A stretch of DNA of 64,000 bases from Serratia bockelmannii. Its GTDB lineage: Bacteria; Pseudomonadota; Gammaproteobacteria; Enterobacterales; Enterobacteriaceae. Within the stretch, counting starts at the first letter, position 1. Every line of letters begins with the position of its first letter. The notes beneath the pieces are model-generated. The model had not been told where the DNA came from. It did not search any database and saw nothing but the letters and a program-made list of their open reading frames with translations. Below, piece by piece: positions 50,757-58,784 of this stretch. The DNA lies in NCBI RefSeq assembly GCF_008011855.1, contig NZ_VOUX01000033.1:1550001-1614000 (forward strand), read 5' to 3'. Position numbers and translations under genes: made by a program.

Positions 50757-50835
50757 TGACTTCCCTACGCTGGCATTATCCAGATCAGGTAATACGGGTA
50801 TTTCTCAGCCTTCACGTAGAAGGGCACCCCGAGTC
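50757..50835 (-). promoter_or_regulatory. TPP riboswitch (THI element)
   Basis: Read leftward, the aptamer shows the thi-box signatures CGGGGTGCCC, GCTGAGAAATACCCGTAT, ACCTGATCTGGATAATGCC and GTAGGGAAGT in the right order, nearly identical to the E. coli thiM leader. It binds thiamine pyrophosphate and represses thiM-thiD. Confidence 0.97.
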
Positions 50836-50932
50836 ATGAAAATCAATAGGTTGTGATCAACGTTGCGTTAATCCCTGCAGGGGATCATGCCAGCGGCGGC
50901 GCGGACAAACAAGCGAATAAATTGACTCGCGC

Positions 50933-51547
50933 CTAAGCGATGTTTCCCTCTTTTCCCGTCAGGTACAGGCTCAGCACGCCGGGCAGCTCCGCCAGCGTGA
51001 ACGCCACGCTCTGCGGCGCCGTCTTGAAGATATGGTGCAGCGTACCGGCCACCAGGCTTTGCAACAGCCGGGTTTGCTGCAGGATCTCCGCTTCGGCGGT
51101 CTCGGGGCGGCGCAGCTGCAACACGCTAGCGATCAGCGTCAGGAAGCTGGACTTTTCATCCGGCAGGTTCATTTCCCGCATCACCGGCAGGTAGTCGGCA
51201 TGCTCACGCAGGTACTGCGCATAGGGTGAAAACAGCCGCTGGATCACCGCTTCAGCGGAGAGGCGCCGCCACTCATCGTCACTGGCCAACGCCATGTCGC
51301 GCACCAGCGCCTCAATCGACTCGGTATGCCGATCTGCCAGCGCCTTGATCACCGCGTGGCGATCGGGAAAAAAGTGATACATCGAACCGATGGAGGTTTT
51401 GGCGTGCTTGGCGAGCCGCTGCATGCTGAGCGCCGCCAGGCCGTCCTGCGCCACGATCGCCGCCGCCGAATCCAGAATGGTTTGTACGCGTTGCCGCCCT
51501 CTTTCCTGCTGTGGCTCTCGCCCGGTGATGTTTTCGTCGATTTGCAT
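50933..51547 (-). CDS. TetR family regulator
   Basis: 204 aa. Residues about 18-65 form a TetR HTH (ILDSAAAIVAQDGLAALSMQ, AKHAKTSIGSMYHFFPDR); the rest is a helical ligand domain. Divergent from ytcA-mdtN-mdtO across a 217-bp region with repeated TCTAGTTT elements, so it most likely represses that efflux operon and itself. Ligand unknown. Confidence 0.88.
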   Translation of the reverse strand: MQIDENITGREPQQERGRQRVQTILDSAAAIVAQDGLAALSMQRLAKHAKTSIGSMYHFFPDRHAVIKALADRHTESIEALVRDMALASDDEWRRLSAEAVIQRLFSPYAQYLREHADYLPVMREMNLPDEKSSFLTLIASVLQLRRPETAEAEILQQTRLLQSLVAGTLHHIFKTAPQSVAFTLAELPGVLSLYLTGKEGNIA

Positions 51548-51615
51548 ATTCGTTTCTGCCCGCTGTCATCAACGCATTATACCCATTTGCCGCTACGAAG
51601 GCAGGGCGACACAAA

Positions 51616-51664
51616 AAACTAGATTAATCCCTCTAGTTTAGAGTAGAGTATTTATTCTAGTTTA
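51616..51664. promoter_or_regulatory. Repeated TCTAGTTT elements, probable TetR operator
   Basis: AAACTAGA (51616-51623) and TCTAGTTT (51632-51639) form a perfect inverted repeat with 8-bp spacing; TCTAGTTTA recurs at 51656-51664, 24 bp on. Lies between the divergent tetR-like and ytcA genes. Confidence 0.65.
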
Positions 51665-51764
51665 CCCTGACGCAAGCGTGGGGAAGACAAACAGTGACCT
51701 CACTCACTGAAAAAGAGTCATTTCATTCGGCCCGTCGCCCAAGCCAATCGTCAGAGAATGCCCT

Positions 51765-52028
51765 ATGCCCGACAAAAAACTGCTTATCACCTGCCTGACC
51801 GCGCTGTTGCTCACCGGGTGCTCGCCGGCACCGTCGATAGTGGTGTTCGGCGCTTCGTTCCCCGACTGGCTGTTTTGCCTGTGCGGCGGCGTGGCGGGTA
51901 TGGTGGCGCTCCACCTGCTGCTGCGCACCCCGGAAAAACGCGCCTGGCTGGCGCCGCAACTGCTGACGTATCCGGCGCTGACCGCGCTGATCGCCATGCT
52001 GATCTGGTTACTGGTTTTCCCCCACTGA
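51765..52028 (+). CDS. ytcA: YtcA-like lipoprotein, two-TM protein
   Basis: 87 aa. Lipobox LLLTGC puts the lipidated cysteine at residue 19; two further hydrophobic segments (about 35-53 and 65-84) follow. Size, the PSIVVFGASFPDWLFC stretch and placement ahead of mdtN-mdtO match E. coli YtcA, which has no known function. 10 nt from mdtN. Confidence 0.8.
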   Translation: MPDKKLLITCLTALLLTGCSPAPSIVVFGASFPDWLFCLCGGVAGMVALHLLLRTPEKRAWLAPQLLTYPALTALIAMLIWLLVFPH

Positions 52029-52038
52029 GACTGACGCC

Positions 52039-53076
52039 ATGACCCAACCACACACCCCAAACCGGCGCAGACTGCTGGTGCTTACCATCCTGGCGTTGAC
52101 ATTCATCGTGGCCGCCGTCGTCGTCTGGCGGGTGGAAAACGCCCCCAGTACCGACGATGCTTACGCCTATGCCGACACCATCGACGTGGTGCCGGAGGTG
52201 AACGGTCGCATCGTCGAGATGCCGATCCGCGACAACCAGGAAGTGCGGCAAGGCGATCTGCTGTTCCGCATCGATCCGCGCCCTTACCAGGACGCGCTGG
52301 CGGCCAGCGAAGCGCGCCTGATCACGCTGAATGAACAGATCAAGCTGACGCAGCGTTCGGTCAACGCACAGCAGTACAACGCCGAATCGATGAACGCCAT
52401 CGTCAAACGCTCACAGGCGCTGGTGGCGCAGGCGACCGACACCCTTAACCGCCGGCAAAAGCTGCTCGGCAAGAACTACGTTTCGGCGGAAGAAGTGGAA
52501 ACCGCCCGCACCTCCCAGCGCTCGGCGCAGGCGGAATTGCAGGCCGCATTGCTGCAGGCGAAACAGGCGGAAGCCGCCGTCAGCGGCGTCGAAGCCCTGG
52601 TCGCACAGCGCGCCGAAGTACAGGCCGACATCGCCATCGCCAAACTGAACCTGGAGTTCACCGAGGTGAGAGCGCCGTTCGACGGCCGCATCGCCTCCCT
52701 GAAAACCACCGTCGGCCAATATGCCTCCAGCGCCAAACCGGTGTTCACGCTGATCGACACCCGCCACTGGTACGTGGTCGCCAACTTCCGCGAAACCGAC
52801 CTGAAAGGCGTGCATCCCGGCGTGCCGGCCACGCTGTATTTAATGAGCGACGCCGGCCAGACCTTCAGCGGCAAGGTGGAATCGATCAGCTACGGCGTGC
52901 AGCCCGACGACGGCGGCACCGTGCTGGGCGGGCTACCCAACGTGTCGCGCAACATCAACTGGGTACACGTGTCGCAGCGCTTCCCGGTCAAGATCGCGGT
53001 CGAGGCCCCCAACCCGGCGCTGTTCCGCGTGGGCGCTTCGGCGGTAGCCAAGCTGAACCTGCGCCATGAAGAATAA
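52039..53076 (+). CDS. mdtN: MdtN-like HlyD-family membrane fusion protein
   Basis: 345 aa with an N-terminal anchor (about 12-31), biotinyl-lipoyl halves around a coiled-coil hairpin (about 85-200; SVNAQQYNAES, LQAALLQAKQAEAAVSGVEA) and a beta-barrel (FTEVRAPFDGRIASLKTTVG). Adaptor of a FUSC-type exporter. Overlaps mdtO by 11 nt. In E. coli MdtNOP is linked to sulfa drugs, acriflavine and similar compounds. Confidence 0.88.
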   Translation: MTQPHTPNRRRLLVLTILALTFIVAAVVVWRVENAPSTDDAYAYADTIDVVPEVNGRIVEMPIRDNQEVRQGDLLFRIDPRPYQDALAASEARLITLNEQIKLTQRSVNAQQYNAESMNAIVKRSQALVAQATDTLNRRQKLLGKNYVSAEEVETARTSQRSAQAELQAALLQAKQAEAAVSGVEALVAQRAEVQADIAIAKLNLEFTEVRAPFDGRIASLKTTVGQYASSAKPVFTLIDTRHWYVVANFRETDLKGVHPGVPATLYLMSDAGQTFSGKVESISYGVQPDDGGTVLGGLPNVSRNINWVHVSQRFPVKIAVEAPNPALFRVGASAVAKLNLRHEE

Positions 53077-55045
53077 AACGATGTCTCGCGGCTGGCTGTC
53101 CCCGTTGATCGACGAGCTGCGCCCTTCGGACAGCCGCATCAACCTGATGATCCGTGCTCTGCTCTCCAGCGCGATCGCCATCGTGATCTCGCAGACGCTG
53201 CAGGTGCCGTGGCTGGCGCTGTCGCTGATCGCTGTCTTCTTTATCACGCAGTCCAATATCGTTATCACCCGCACGATCGGCATCCTGTTTTTCGTCAGCT
53301 CCACGCTGGCGATCGGCGCCGCTATCCTGGTACTGAAGTTCACCTACGACTACCCGATACTGCGCATCCTGCTCTCCAGCGCGCTGTTTTTCCTCAGCGT
53401 GTTCCTGATGCGGGTGACCAAGGTTGGGGTACTGTTCTTCCTGATGGCGCTGGTGGTGATCTACACGCAAAGCTTTGTCGATCTCACTCCGCAGGCGGAA
53501 GTGGTGATACGGCTGGTGCTGTGGGTATGGGTGGCGATCAATTACGCCATCCTGCTCACCCTGATCGTCAATACCCTGCTGCTGCCGGCCGAACCGCTGA
53601 AGCAGCTAAAGGGCCGGATGAACGCGGTGTTGGACGAAACCCGCGCTATGTTGGCCAATGGCGGCGAGACGCACGATCTGAGCGCCATCTCGCAGCACGC
53701 CACCGAGCTGCATAAGCTGCTGCGCTTTTCGGTGATGCGCAGCGATCGCTGCCGCGCCAGCGAGCCCGGTTATCTGGCGCTGATCACCCTGGTGTTGCAG
53801 CTGAATATTCTGGCCTATCAGCTGCCGCCGGCTTTCGGCGCGGCCGCGCGTCAATTGGCGCAAGAGATAGACGCCGCCTGCCGCGCGCTGCAAACCGCGA
53901 TCAGCCACGACAGCGCGCTGCGATTTTCCGTCGCGATCGCCGGCAGCGACGATCCGCAGGTGCCGGCGCCGCTCAATGAAATGGCCGGCCTCCTGCAGGT
54001 CTACACCAACCGCAGCGACTACGCCGACGCCCTGCAGGCCGCGCCACCGCCAAAAGTGCCCTTCTTTACCCCCGATGCCCTGACCAACCCGGTTTACATC
54101 CAGTTTTCGTTGAAAACGCTGCTGACCGTGCTGGTCGCCTACGTGTTTTATACCGCCGTCGATTGGCCCGGCATTCATACCATCATGCTGAGCTGCCTGA
54201 TCGTGGCCCAGCCCAGCCTTGGCGCCACACAGCGGCGGGCGCGGCTGCGTCTCGGCGGCGCGGCGATCGGCAGCCTGCTGGCGCTGATCTCGGTGGTGTG
54301 GATCATGCCTCACCTCGACAGCCTCGTCGGCTTACTGCTGCTGACGCTGCCGGTGATCGCCCTCTCCGCCTGGATCGCCGCCGGCTCCGAGAAGATAAGC
54401 TATGCAGGGGTACAGATCCTGTTCACCTTTTCCCTGGCGCTGCTGGAAAGCTTTGGCCCGGTCACCGAGCTGACCGAGATCCGCGATCGCCTGATCGGCA
54501 TCGTGCTGGGGGTAGGGTTCGCCACTTTCATTCACGCCACGCTGTGGCCGGAATACGAAGGGGAGTCGCTGCGGCAGCAGGTTGCCAACGTGCTGCGGGA
54601 ACTGGCGCGCTTCCTCGGCGGCGAGAACACAAACGCCATCGGCATCTGGCAAAAGATCGAGGGCTGCGAAGCGGTGGTGGCCCGGGTGACGCTAGAGCCT
54701 ACCTGGCAGTTGGCAGATGATAACCATGAAAGCTTCACCCGGCACATCCAACTGATCTTTAACCAGACGCGCAGCCTGTTGCTGACCAGCGAAAAGCTCA
54801 ACACCTATCTGGCAGGCGGCGGCGCGGCGCTGTCCGTGCACGAACGCCAGGCGCTGATCGAGGTGCAACGCCAGGGCGGGCGCGTTCTCGCCGAGTATGC
54901 GGCGCAGCTTGCCAGCGCGCCGCAAGCGCTGCGGACGCCCGACTTTCATCCACCGCTGGCCGCCCTGCATGCCGACACCGTGCGCCACCTGGCTCAGGAG
55001 TTGAGCGACGGGCTCAATCGCCTGCCCGCCTGGGGCGACGCCTAG
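53066..55045 (+). CDS. mdtO: MdtO-like FUSC family inner-membrane transporter
   Basis: 659 aa with the aromatic-acid-exporter/FUSC plan: N-terminal helices (about 30-175), a cytoplasmic region, and a second helix cluster (about 345-495; LLTVLVAYVFYTAVDWPGIH, LGGAAIGSLLALISVVW). Partner of MdtN. The third E. coli member, outer-membrane channel MdtP, is not encoded next to it, so another channel (TolC or an unlinked MdtP) must serve. Confidence 0.87.
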   Translation: MKNKTMSRGWLSPLIDELRPSDSRINLMIRALLSSAIAIVISQTLQVPWLALSLIAVFFITQSNIVITRTIGILFFVSSTLAIGAAILVLKFTYDYPILRILLSSALFFLSVFLMRVTKVGVLFFLMALVVIYTQSFVDLTPQAEVVIRLVLWVWVAINYAILLTLIVNTLLLPAEPLKQLKGRMNAVLDETRAMLANGGETHDLSAISQHATELHKLLRFSVMRSDRCRASEPGYLALITLVLQLNILAYQLPPAFGAAARQLAQEIDAACRALQTAISHDSALRFSVAIAGSDDPQVPAPLNEMAGLLQVYTNRSDYADALQAAPPPKVPFFTPDALTNPVYIQFSLKTLLTVLVAYVFYTAVDWPGIHTIMLSCLIVAQPSLGATQRRARLRLGGAAIGSLLALISVVWIMPHLDSLVGLLLLTLPVIALSAWIAAGSEKISYAGVQILFTFSLALLESFGPVTELTEIRDRLIGIVLGVGFATFIHATLWPEYEGESLRQQVANVLRELARFLGGENTNAIGIWQKIEGCEAVVARVTLEPTWQLADDNHESFTRHIQLIFNQTRSLLLTSEKLNTYLAGGGAALSVHERQALIEVQRQGGRVLAEYAAQLASAPQALRTPDFHPPLAALHADTVRHLAQELSDGLNRLPAWGDA

Positions 55046-55115
55046 CATTTTCCGTTTGTGGCCGTGCACGCCCGGTGCAATGCGCTATAGTGAGCACAAA
55101 CCACCGGGAGATGCC

Positions 55116-55541
55116 ATGCAGATAAGACCCTACCAAGAGACCGATCGCCCCTTCCTGCGCACGCTGTACCTGGCGTCGCGCAAGGCGGCGTTCGGCTGGC
55201 GCGATACCTCAAACTATCAGTTGGAAGATTTCGACGGCGCGACGCTGGGCGAAGCGATTTGGGTGGCGGAAGACGGCGGCACGCTGCTGGGATTCGTCTC
55301 CGTCTACCGCGAAGACAACTTCATTCATAACCTGTATGTCGATCCCCATCAGCCGCCGCGCGGCGTCGGCAGTGCGCTACTGCAGGCAGCGCAAGCCACC
55401 TTCACCGCCACCGGCTCGCTGAAATGCCTGGTGAAGAATGAAAAGGCGCTGGCGTTCTACCGCAAACACGGTTGGCGCATCATCTCTACCGGCAACGACG
55501 GCGAAGAAGATTATTACCTGATGCATTCACCGGCCCGCTAA
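55116..55541 (+). CDS. GNAT family N-acetyltransferase
   Basis: 141 aa, compact GNAT: MQIRPYQETDRPFLRTLYLA, FIHNLYVDPHQPPRGVGSAL with the acetyl-CoA loop, and LVKNEKALAFYRKHGWRI. Similar in size and motifs to small enterobacterial acetyltransferases of the YjdJ/YhbS range; substrate unknown. GGGAG 5 nt before ATG 55116 fixes the start; a longer in-frame extension to 55056 is not supported. Confidence 0.83.
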   Translation: MQIRPYQETDRPFLRTLYLASRKAAFGWRDTSNYQLEDFDGATLGEAIWVAEDGGTLLGFVSVYREDNFIHNLYVDPHQPPRGVGSALLQAAQATFTATGSLKCLVKNEKALAFYRKHGWRIISTGNDGEEDYYLMHSPAR

Positions 55542-55572
55542 CGCCGCCTTTCCCGTCACAGAACTCATTAAT

Positions 55573-55591
55573 GATAATGGATTTCATTATC
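55573..55591. promoter_or_regulatory. Fur-box-like element
   Basis: GATAATGGATTTCATTATC agrees with the 19-bp Fur consensus GATAATGATAATCATTATC at 15 positions and sits in a perfect 10-bp inverted repeat (55570-55579 and 55585-55594). It lies 52 bp before the methyltransferase start. Confidence 0.65.
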
Positions 55592-55642
55592 ATTTAAGCA
55601 TACCCTTCCTTGCCCCTCTCAATGAACTTGGCAAGGAAGGTT

Positions 55643-56323
55643 ATGCCACATCAAACGGATACTCGCTTCCCCGATGCCGCAGCGGCGGATTACGATCGCC
55701 GTATCCTGACCCTGGTGCCCGGCTATCAGTTTGCCCAGGCTTTGCTGACGGCGACGCTCGCGCAGACGCTGCCGAATGACGCCACGCTGTTGCTGGCCGG
55801 CTGCGGCACCGGCAGCGAACTGTCGGCGCTGGCCGCCGCCAACGCCAGCTGGCGTTTCAGCGCCGTGGAACCCTCCACCGGCATGCTGGCGGCCGCGCGC
55901 GCCAAGGCCGAAGCCGCGGGTTACGCACAACGGGTGAGCTTCCAGCCCACCTTGCTGCAACAAGCGCCGCAAACCCGCCACGACGCGGCGGTGTGCTCAT
56001 TGGTGCTGCACTTTATCGCCGACGATGGCGCCAAACTGGATTTCCTGCAGCAGTTGGCGCAGCGCCTCTCCCCCGCCGCACCGCTGCTGCTGTTCGACTA
56101 TCAACCGGAGGGCCTGCCCGCCAGCCACTACCAACACTGGCTGCAAAGCGCCGGGCATTCGGCGGCGCAGGCGCAGGAAGTGATCGAACGCACCCGCCGC
56201 AACTGGCACCCGATGGCGGCGGCGCGCAGCCGTCTTCTTTTTGCGGAAAGCGGCTTCACTGCGCCTCAGCGGCTGTGTGGTGCGCTGGGCTTCCAGCTTT
56301 CACTGCTCCACCGCCGTCGCTGA
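55643..56323 (+). CDS. Class I SAM-dependent methyltransferase
   Basis: 226 aa, Rossmann methyltransferase: motif I LLLAGCGTGSELSALAAAN, the acidic SAM-binding FSAVEPSTGMLAAARA, and a DAAVCSLVLHFI motif IV region. Start at MPHQTDTRFPDAAAADYDRR, with AAGGAAGG just upstream. A Fur-like box precedes it, suggesting iron-repressed expression. Substrate unknown. Its end overlaps the converging MFS gene by 24 bp. Confidence 0.85.
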   Translation: MPHQTDTRFPDAAAADYDRRILTLVPGYQFAQALLTATLAQTLPNDATLLLAGCGTGSELSALAAANASWRFSAVEPSTGMLAAARAKAEAAGYAQRVSFQPTLLQQAPQTRHDAAVCSLVLHFIADDGAKLDFLQQLAQRLSPAAPLLLFDYQPEGLPASHYQHWLQSAGHSAAQAQEVIERTRRNWHPMAAARSRLLFAESGFTAPQRLCGALGFQLSLLHRRR

Positions 56324-57529
56324 GGGCGGCATCCCGCGCAGCGTCAACCGCCAAAACAGCAGCGCGCTCAGGCTGACGCCCGCCCCCAGCCAGCAGACGC
56401 CGCTCCACCCCGCCCAGGCGTACATATGGGTGCCGGCAAAGGCGCCCAGCCCGCTGCCGACGGCGTAAAACAGCATGTAGCAGCCCACTAGCCGGCTGTG
56501 CGACTGCGGGTGCGCGCTGAAGATCATGCTCTGGTTCAGCACGTGGATCGCCTGGCCCGCCAGATCCAGCAGCACGATGCCCGCCACCAGCCAAACCAGG
56601 CCGCTGCCGAGCAAACCAAGCGGCAGCCAGGCCAGCGTCAACAGCAGCAGACACACGCCGCTGGCCGCCTGCCCCAGCCCGCGATCCGCCAGATGCCCGG
56701 CGCGCACCGCCGCCAGCGCGCCCACCGCGCCGACCAGGCCGAACGCCCCCACCGCGGCATGGCTGAAGTTGAACGGCGCCTGGCTCAGCGGCAACACCAG
56801 CGAACTCCAAAAGAGGCTGAAAGCGCCGAACATCAGCAGCGCCAGCATGCCGCGAATTTGCAGCGTGCGGTCATGCAGCAACAGGCTCAGCATCGAACGC
56901 AGCAGCGCGGGATAACTCAGCGTGCTGGGAGCGGTGTGCGGCGCAGGCAGCAGCCGCGACAGGATCGGCAGCAATACCAGCGTCACTCCGGCAGAGAAGA
57001 AATACACCGTGCGCCAACCGCCAACGTCCGCCAGCACGCCGGACAGAGTGCGCGCCAGCAGCAATCCTAGCACCACTCCGCCCTGCGCCGCACCAACCAC
57101 CCGCCCGCGCTCCTGCGGCGCCGCCAGGGCTGCGGCGTAAGCGATCAGCCCCTGCGTCATGGCGGTGCCCAATAAGCCTACCAGCAACATCCCTACCAGC
57201 AGCCAGGGCGCGCTGTGCGCCCAGCCCACCAATAGCAGCGCGCCGATCAGCCCCAGCTGTTGTCCCGCCAGCAACCGATGCCGGTTCAACCGATCCCCCA
57301 GCGGCACCACCAACAGCAACGCCAGCGCGCAGCCCAACTGAGTCACGGTGATCACCATGCCAACCGCCGCCAGGCTGATGGAAAAATCATGGGCGATGGC
57401 GTCCAGCAACGGCTGCGCATAATAAACGTTGGCCACGCTAAATGCGCTGGCGGCAGCCAGCAGCAGCACCAGGGTGGCCGGCAGGAGCCCTAGCACCGCA
57501 CAGGGGGGAGCCAGCAGTTTGTCGCTCAT
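56300..57529 (-). CDS. MFS transporter (DHA1-type exporter)
   Basis: 409 aa, twelve hydrophobic helices. The VANVYYAQPLLDAIAHDF start, VPLGDRLNRHRLL motif-A loop and RGRVVGAAQGGVVLGLLLAR resemble YnfM/Bcr-like drug exporters of enterobacteria. GAGGTG 5 nt before ATG 57529 fixes the start. Divergent from an HxlR-family gene across about 95 bp, the usual arrangement for a regulator and the exporter it controls. Substrate unknown. Confidence 0.85.
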   Translation of the reverse strand: MSDKLLAPPCAVLGLLPATLVLLLAAASAFSVANVYYAQPLLDAIAHDFSISLAAVGMVITVTQLGCALALLLVVPLGDRLNRHRLLAGQQLGLIGALLLVGWAHSAPWLLVGMLLVGLLGTAMTQGLIAYAAALAAPQERGRVVGAAQGGVVLGLLLARTLSGVLADVGGWRTVYFFSAGVTLVLLPILSRLLPAPHTAPSTLSYPALLRSMLSLLLHDRTLQIRGMLALLMFGAFSLFWSSLVLPLSQAPFNFSHAAVGAFGLVGAVGALAAVRAGHLADRGLGQAASGVCLLLLTLAWLPLGLLGSGLVWLVAGIVLLDLAGQAIHVLNQSMIFSAHPQSHSRLVGCYMLFYAVGSGLGAFAGTHMYAWAGWSGVCWLGAGVSLSALLFWRLTLRGMPPSATAVEQ

Positions 57530-57624
57530 TACACACCTCAATCTGGTTTCATTATTAAACCCAATGAACTTTAGGCGCAGAGGTTTTATAATGCAACCAG
57601 AATGTGCAGCTGGAGATAACCGCC

Positions 57625-58074
57625 GTGAAACGTAAAAGCCTGGAAGACGCGCCGTGCCCGGTGGCGCGCACGCTGGATGTGATTGGCGACTGGTGGTCGC
57701 TGCTGATCGTGCGCGACGCCTTCGACGGCGTCACCCGCTTTAGCGAATTTCAAAAAGGGCTGGGGATGGCGAAGAACATCCTTGCCACCCGCCTGCGCGC
57801 CCTGGTGACGCACGGCGTGCTGGAGATCGTGCCCGCCGCAGACGGCAGCGCCTATCAGGAATATGTGCTGACCGAGAAAGGCCGCGGGCTATTTCCGGTG
57901 ATCGTCGGCCTGCGCCAGTGGGGGGAAGATCATCTGTTCGCCGAGGGAGAAGCGCACTCAACGCTGGTGGAAAGCGACAGCGGCCGCCCCGTCCCGCGCC
58001 TGACGCCGATCGGCAGCGCCGGGCAAACGCTCACCCCGCTGAATACCCGGGTGGTGAAGGTGGAGGAACGGTGA
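57625..58074 (+). CDS. HxlR family transcriptional regulator
   Basis: 149 aa with the winged-helix HxlR domain (residues about 8-100): the CPVARTLDVIGDWWSLLIVR motif including the conserved Cys, FSEFQKGLGMAKNILATRLR, and wing EYVLTEKGRGLFPVI. Start taken at GTG 57625 with GGAG 9 nt upstream; GTG 57604 is alternative. Many HxlR proteins sense aldehydes or quinones through the Cys. Probably controls the divergent MFS gene. Confidence 0.86.
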   Translation: MKRKSLEDAPCPVARTLDVIGDWWSLLIVRDAFDGVTRFSEFQKGLGMAKNILATRLRALVTHGVLEIVPAADGSAYQEYVLTEKGRGLFPVIVGLRQWGEDHLFAEGEAHSTLVESDSGRPVPRLTPIGSAGQTLTPLNTRVVKVEER

Positions 58075-58080
58075 TGAGAG

Positions 58081-58341
58081 TTAGTGGCGGTGCCCGCAGC
58101 TCACCCGCTGAAAAACCTGGCGGATAAAGAGCCATTCCAGACACCCGGCCAGCAGATAAACCGCGCCAAAAACGAGCGCACCAAACCATTCCGTACCGTT
58201 AAAATGGAAAAACCCACTGGCGTCAATCAGCCAAGCGGTTTGATTCTGGTTTAGCCTGGGTACAGGAAAAAGCTTTATTGTCAGCACAGCCAGCCCAACA
58301 ACAGCCAATGCGTTAGCGAGCAACAGGGCAAGTTTTTTCAT
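58081..58341 (-). CDS. Small two-TM membrane protein, family not recognised
   Basis: 86 aa: hydrophobic segment about 3-25, polar stretch with LNQNQTAWLIDASGFFHFNG, second segment about 52-73, and a His-rich end (CGHRH). GAAAGG ribosome-binding site 3 nt before the ATG. It lies 55 nt downstream of the lipoprotein gene on the same strand, so may belong to the same transcript. Composition is A+T-richer than neighbouring core genes. No function proposed. Confidence 0.6.
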   Translation of the reverse strand: MKKLALLLANALAVVGLAVLTIKLFPVPRLNQNQTAWLIDASGFFHFNGTEWFGALVFGAVYLLAGCLEWLFIRQVFQRVSCGHRH

Positions 58342-58396
58342 AGCCTTTCATTCTACAACCTAACGCAGTCCAACAAACTAAACCTAAGAACATGCG

Positions 58397-58777
58397 TTAA
58401 TGGTTAACCCTCAGGTTGCCCCGTTCGTCGGAGACAACCATGAATGCGGCGGTAATCAAATGCGAACCTTCGGGTGTCTGTATATCGTAGGCGACGGAAT
58501 AACGCTTCCCTGGCCGAAAAGCATAGTCGAATACCGGCATGCACCTCCCCGGCTCAACGAAGAAAACGTCATTATCGATAGCTTTAATGAGCTTATCGCC
58601 TGATTCGCTATAAATCTGAACGAAGCGAATATTATCCCCTGCCTTCATAGAAGAAAGAATGCAGACATGGTTATCTTTGGCAGTGACGACGGCGGGGAAG
58701 CGCGGAGTCAGCTTATCGCCAGGCCCCGGACAGCCGACCAGGAGGCAGGCCGTGAATAGAACCAAATATTTTTTCAT
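58397..58777 (-). CDS. Lipoprotein resembling type VI secretion immunity lipoproteins
   Basis: 126 aa starting at MKKYLVLFTACLLVGC, with lipobox LVGC (lipidated Cys16), preceded by a strong GAGGGGAG. The mature part has CILSSMKAGDNIRFVQIYSE, FVEPGRCMPVFDYAFRPGKR and YSVAYDIQTPEGSHLITAAF. I associate this pattern with enterobacterial lipoproteins annotated as putative periplasmic T6SS immunity proteins; recalled similarity, not a search result. Two mature cysteines could form a disulfide. It follows the HELGH gene by 7 nt. A longer open frame to 59014 is not the gene. Confidence 0.75.
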   Translation of the reverse strand: MKKYLVLFTACLLVGCPGPGDKLTPRFPAVVTAKDNHVCILSSMKAGDNIRFVQIYSESGDKLIKAIDNDVFFVEPGRCMPVFDYAFRPGKRYSVAYDIQTPEGSHLITAAFMVVSDERGNLRVNH

Positions 58778-58784
58778 GCTCCCC

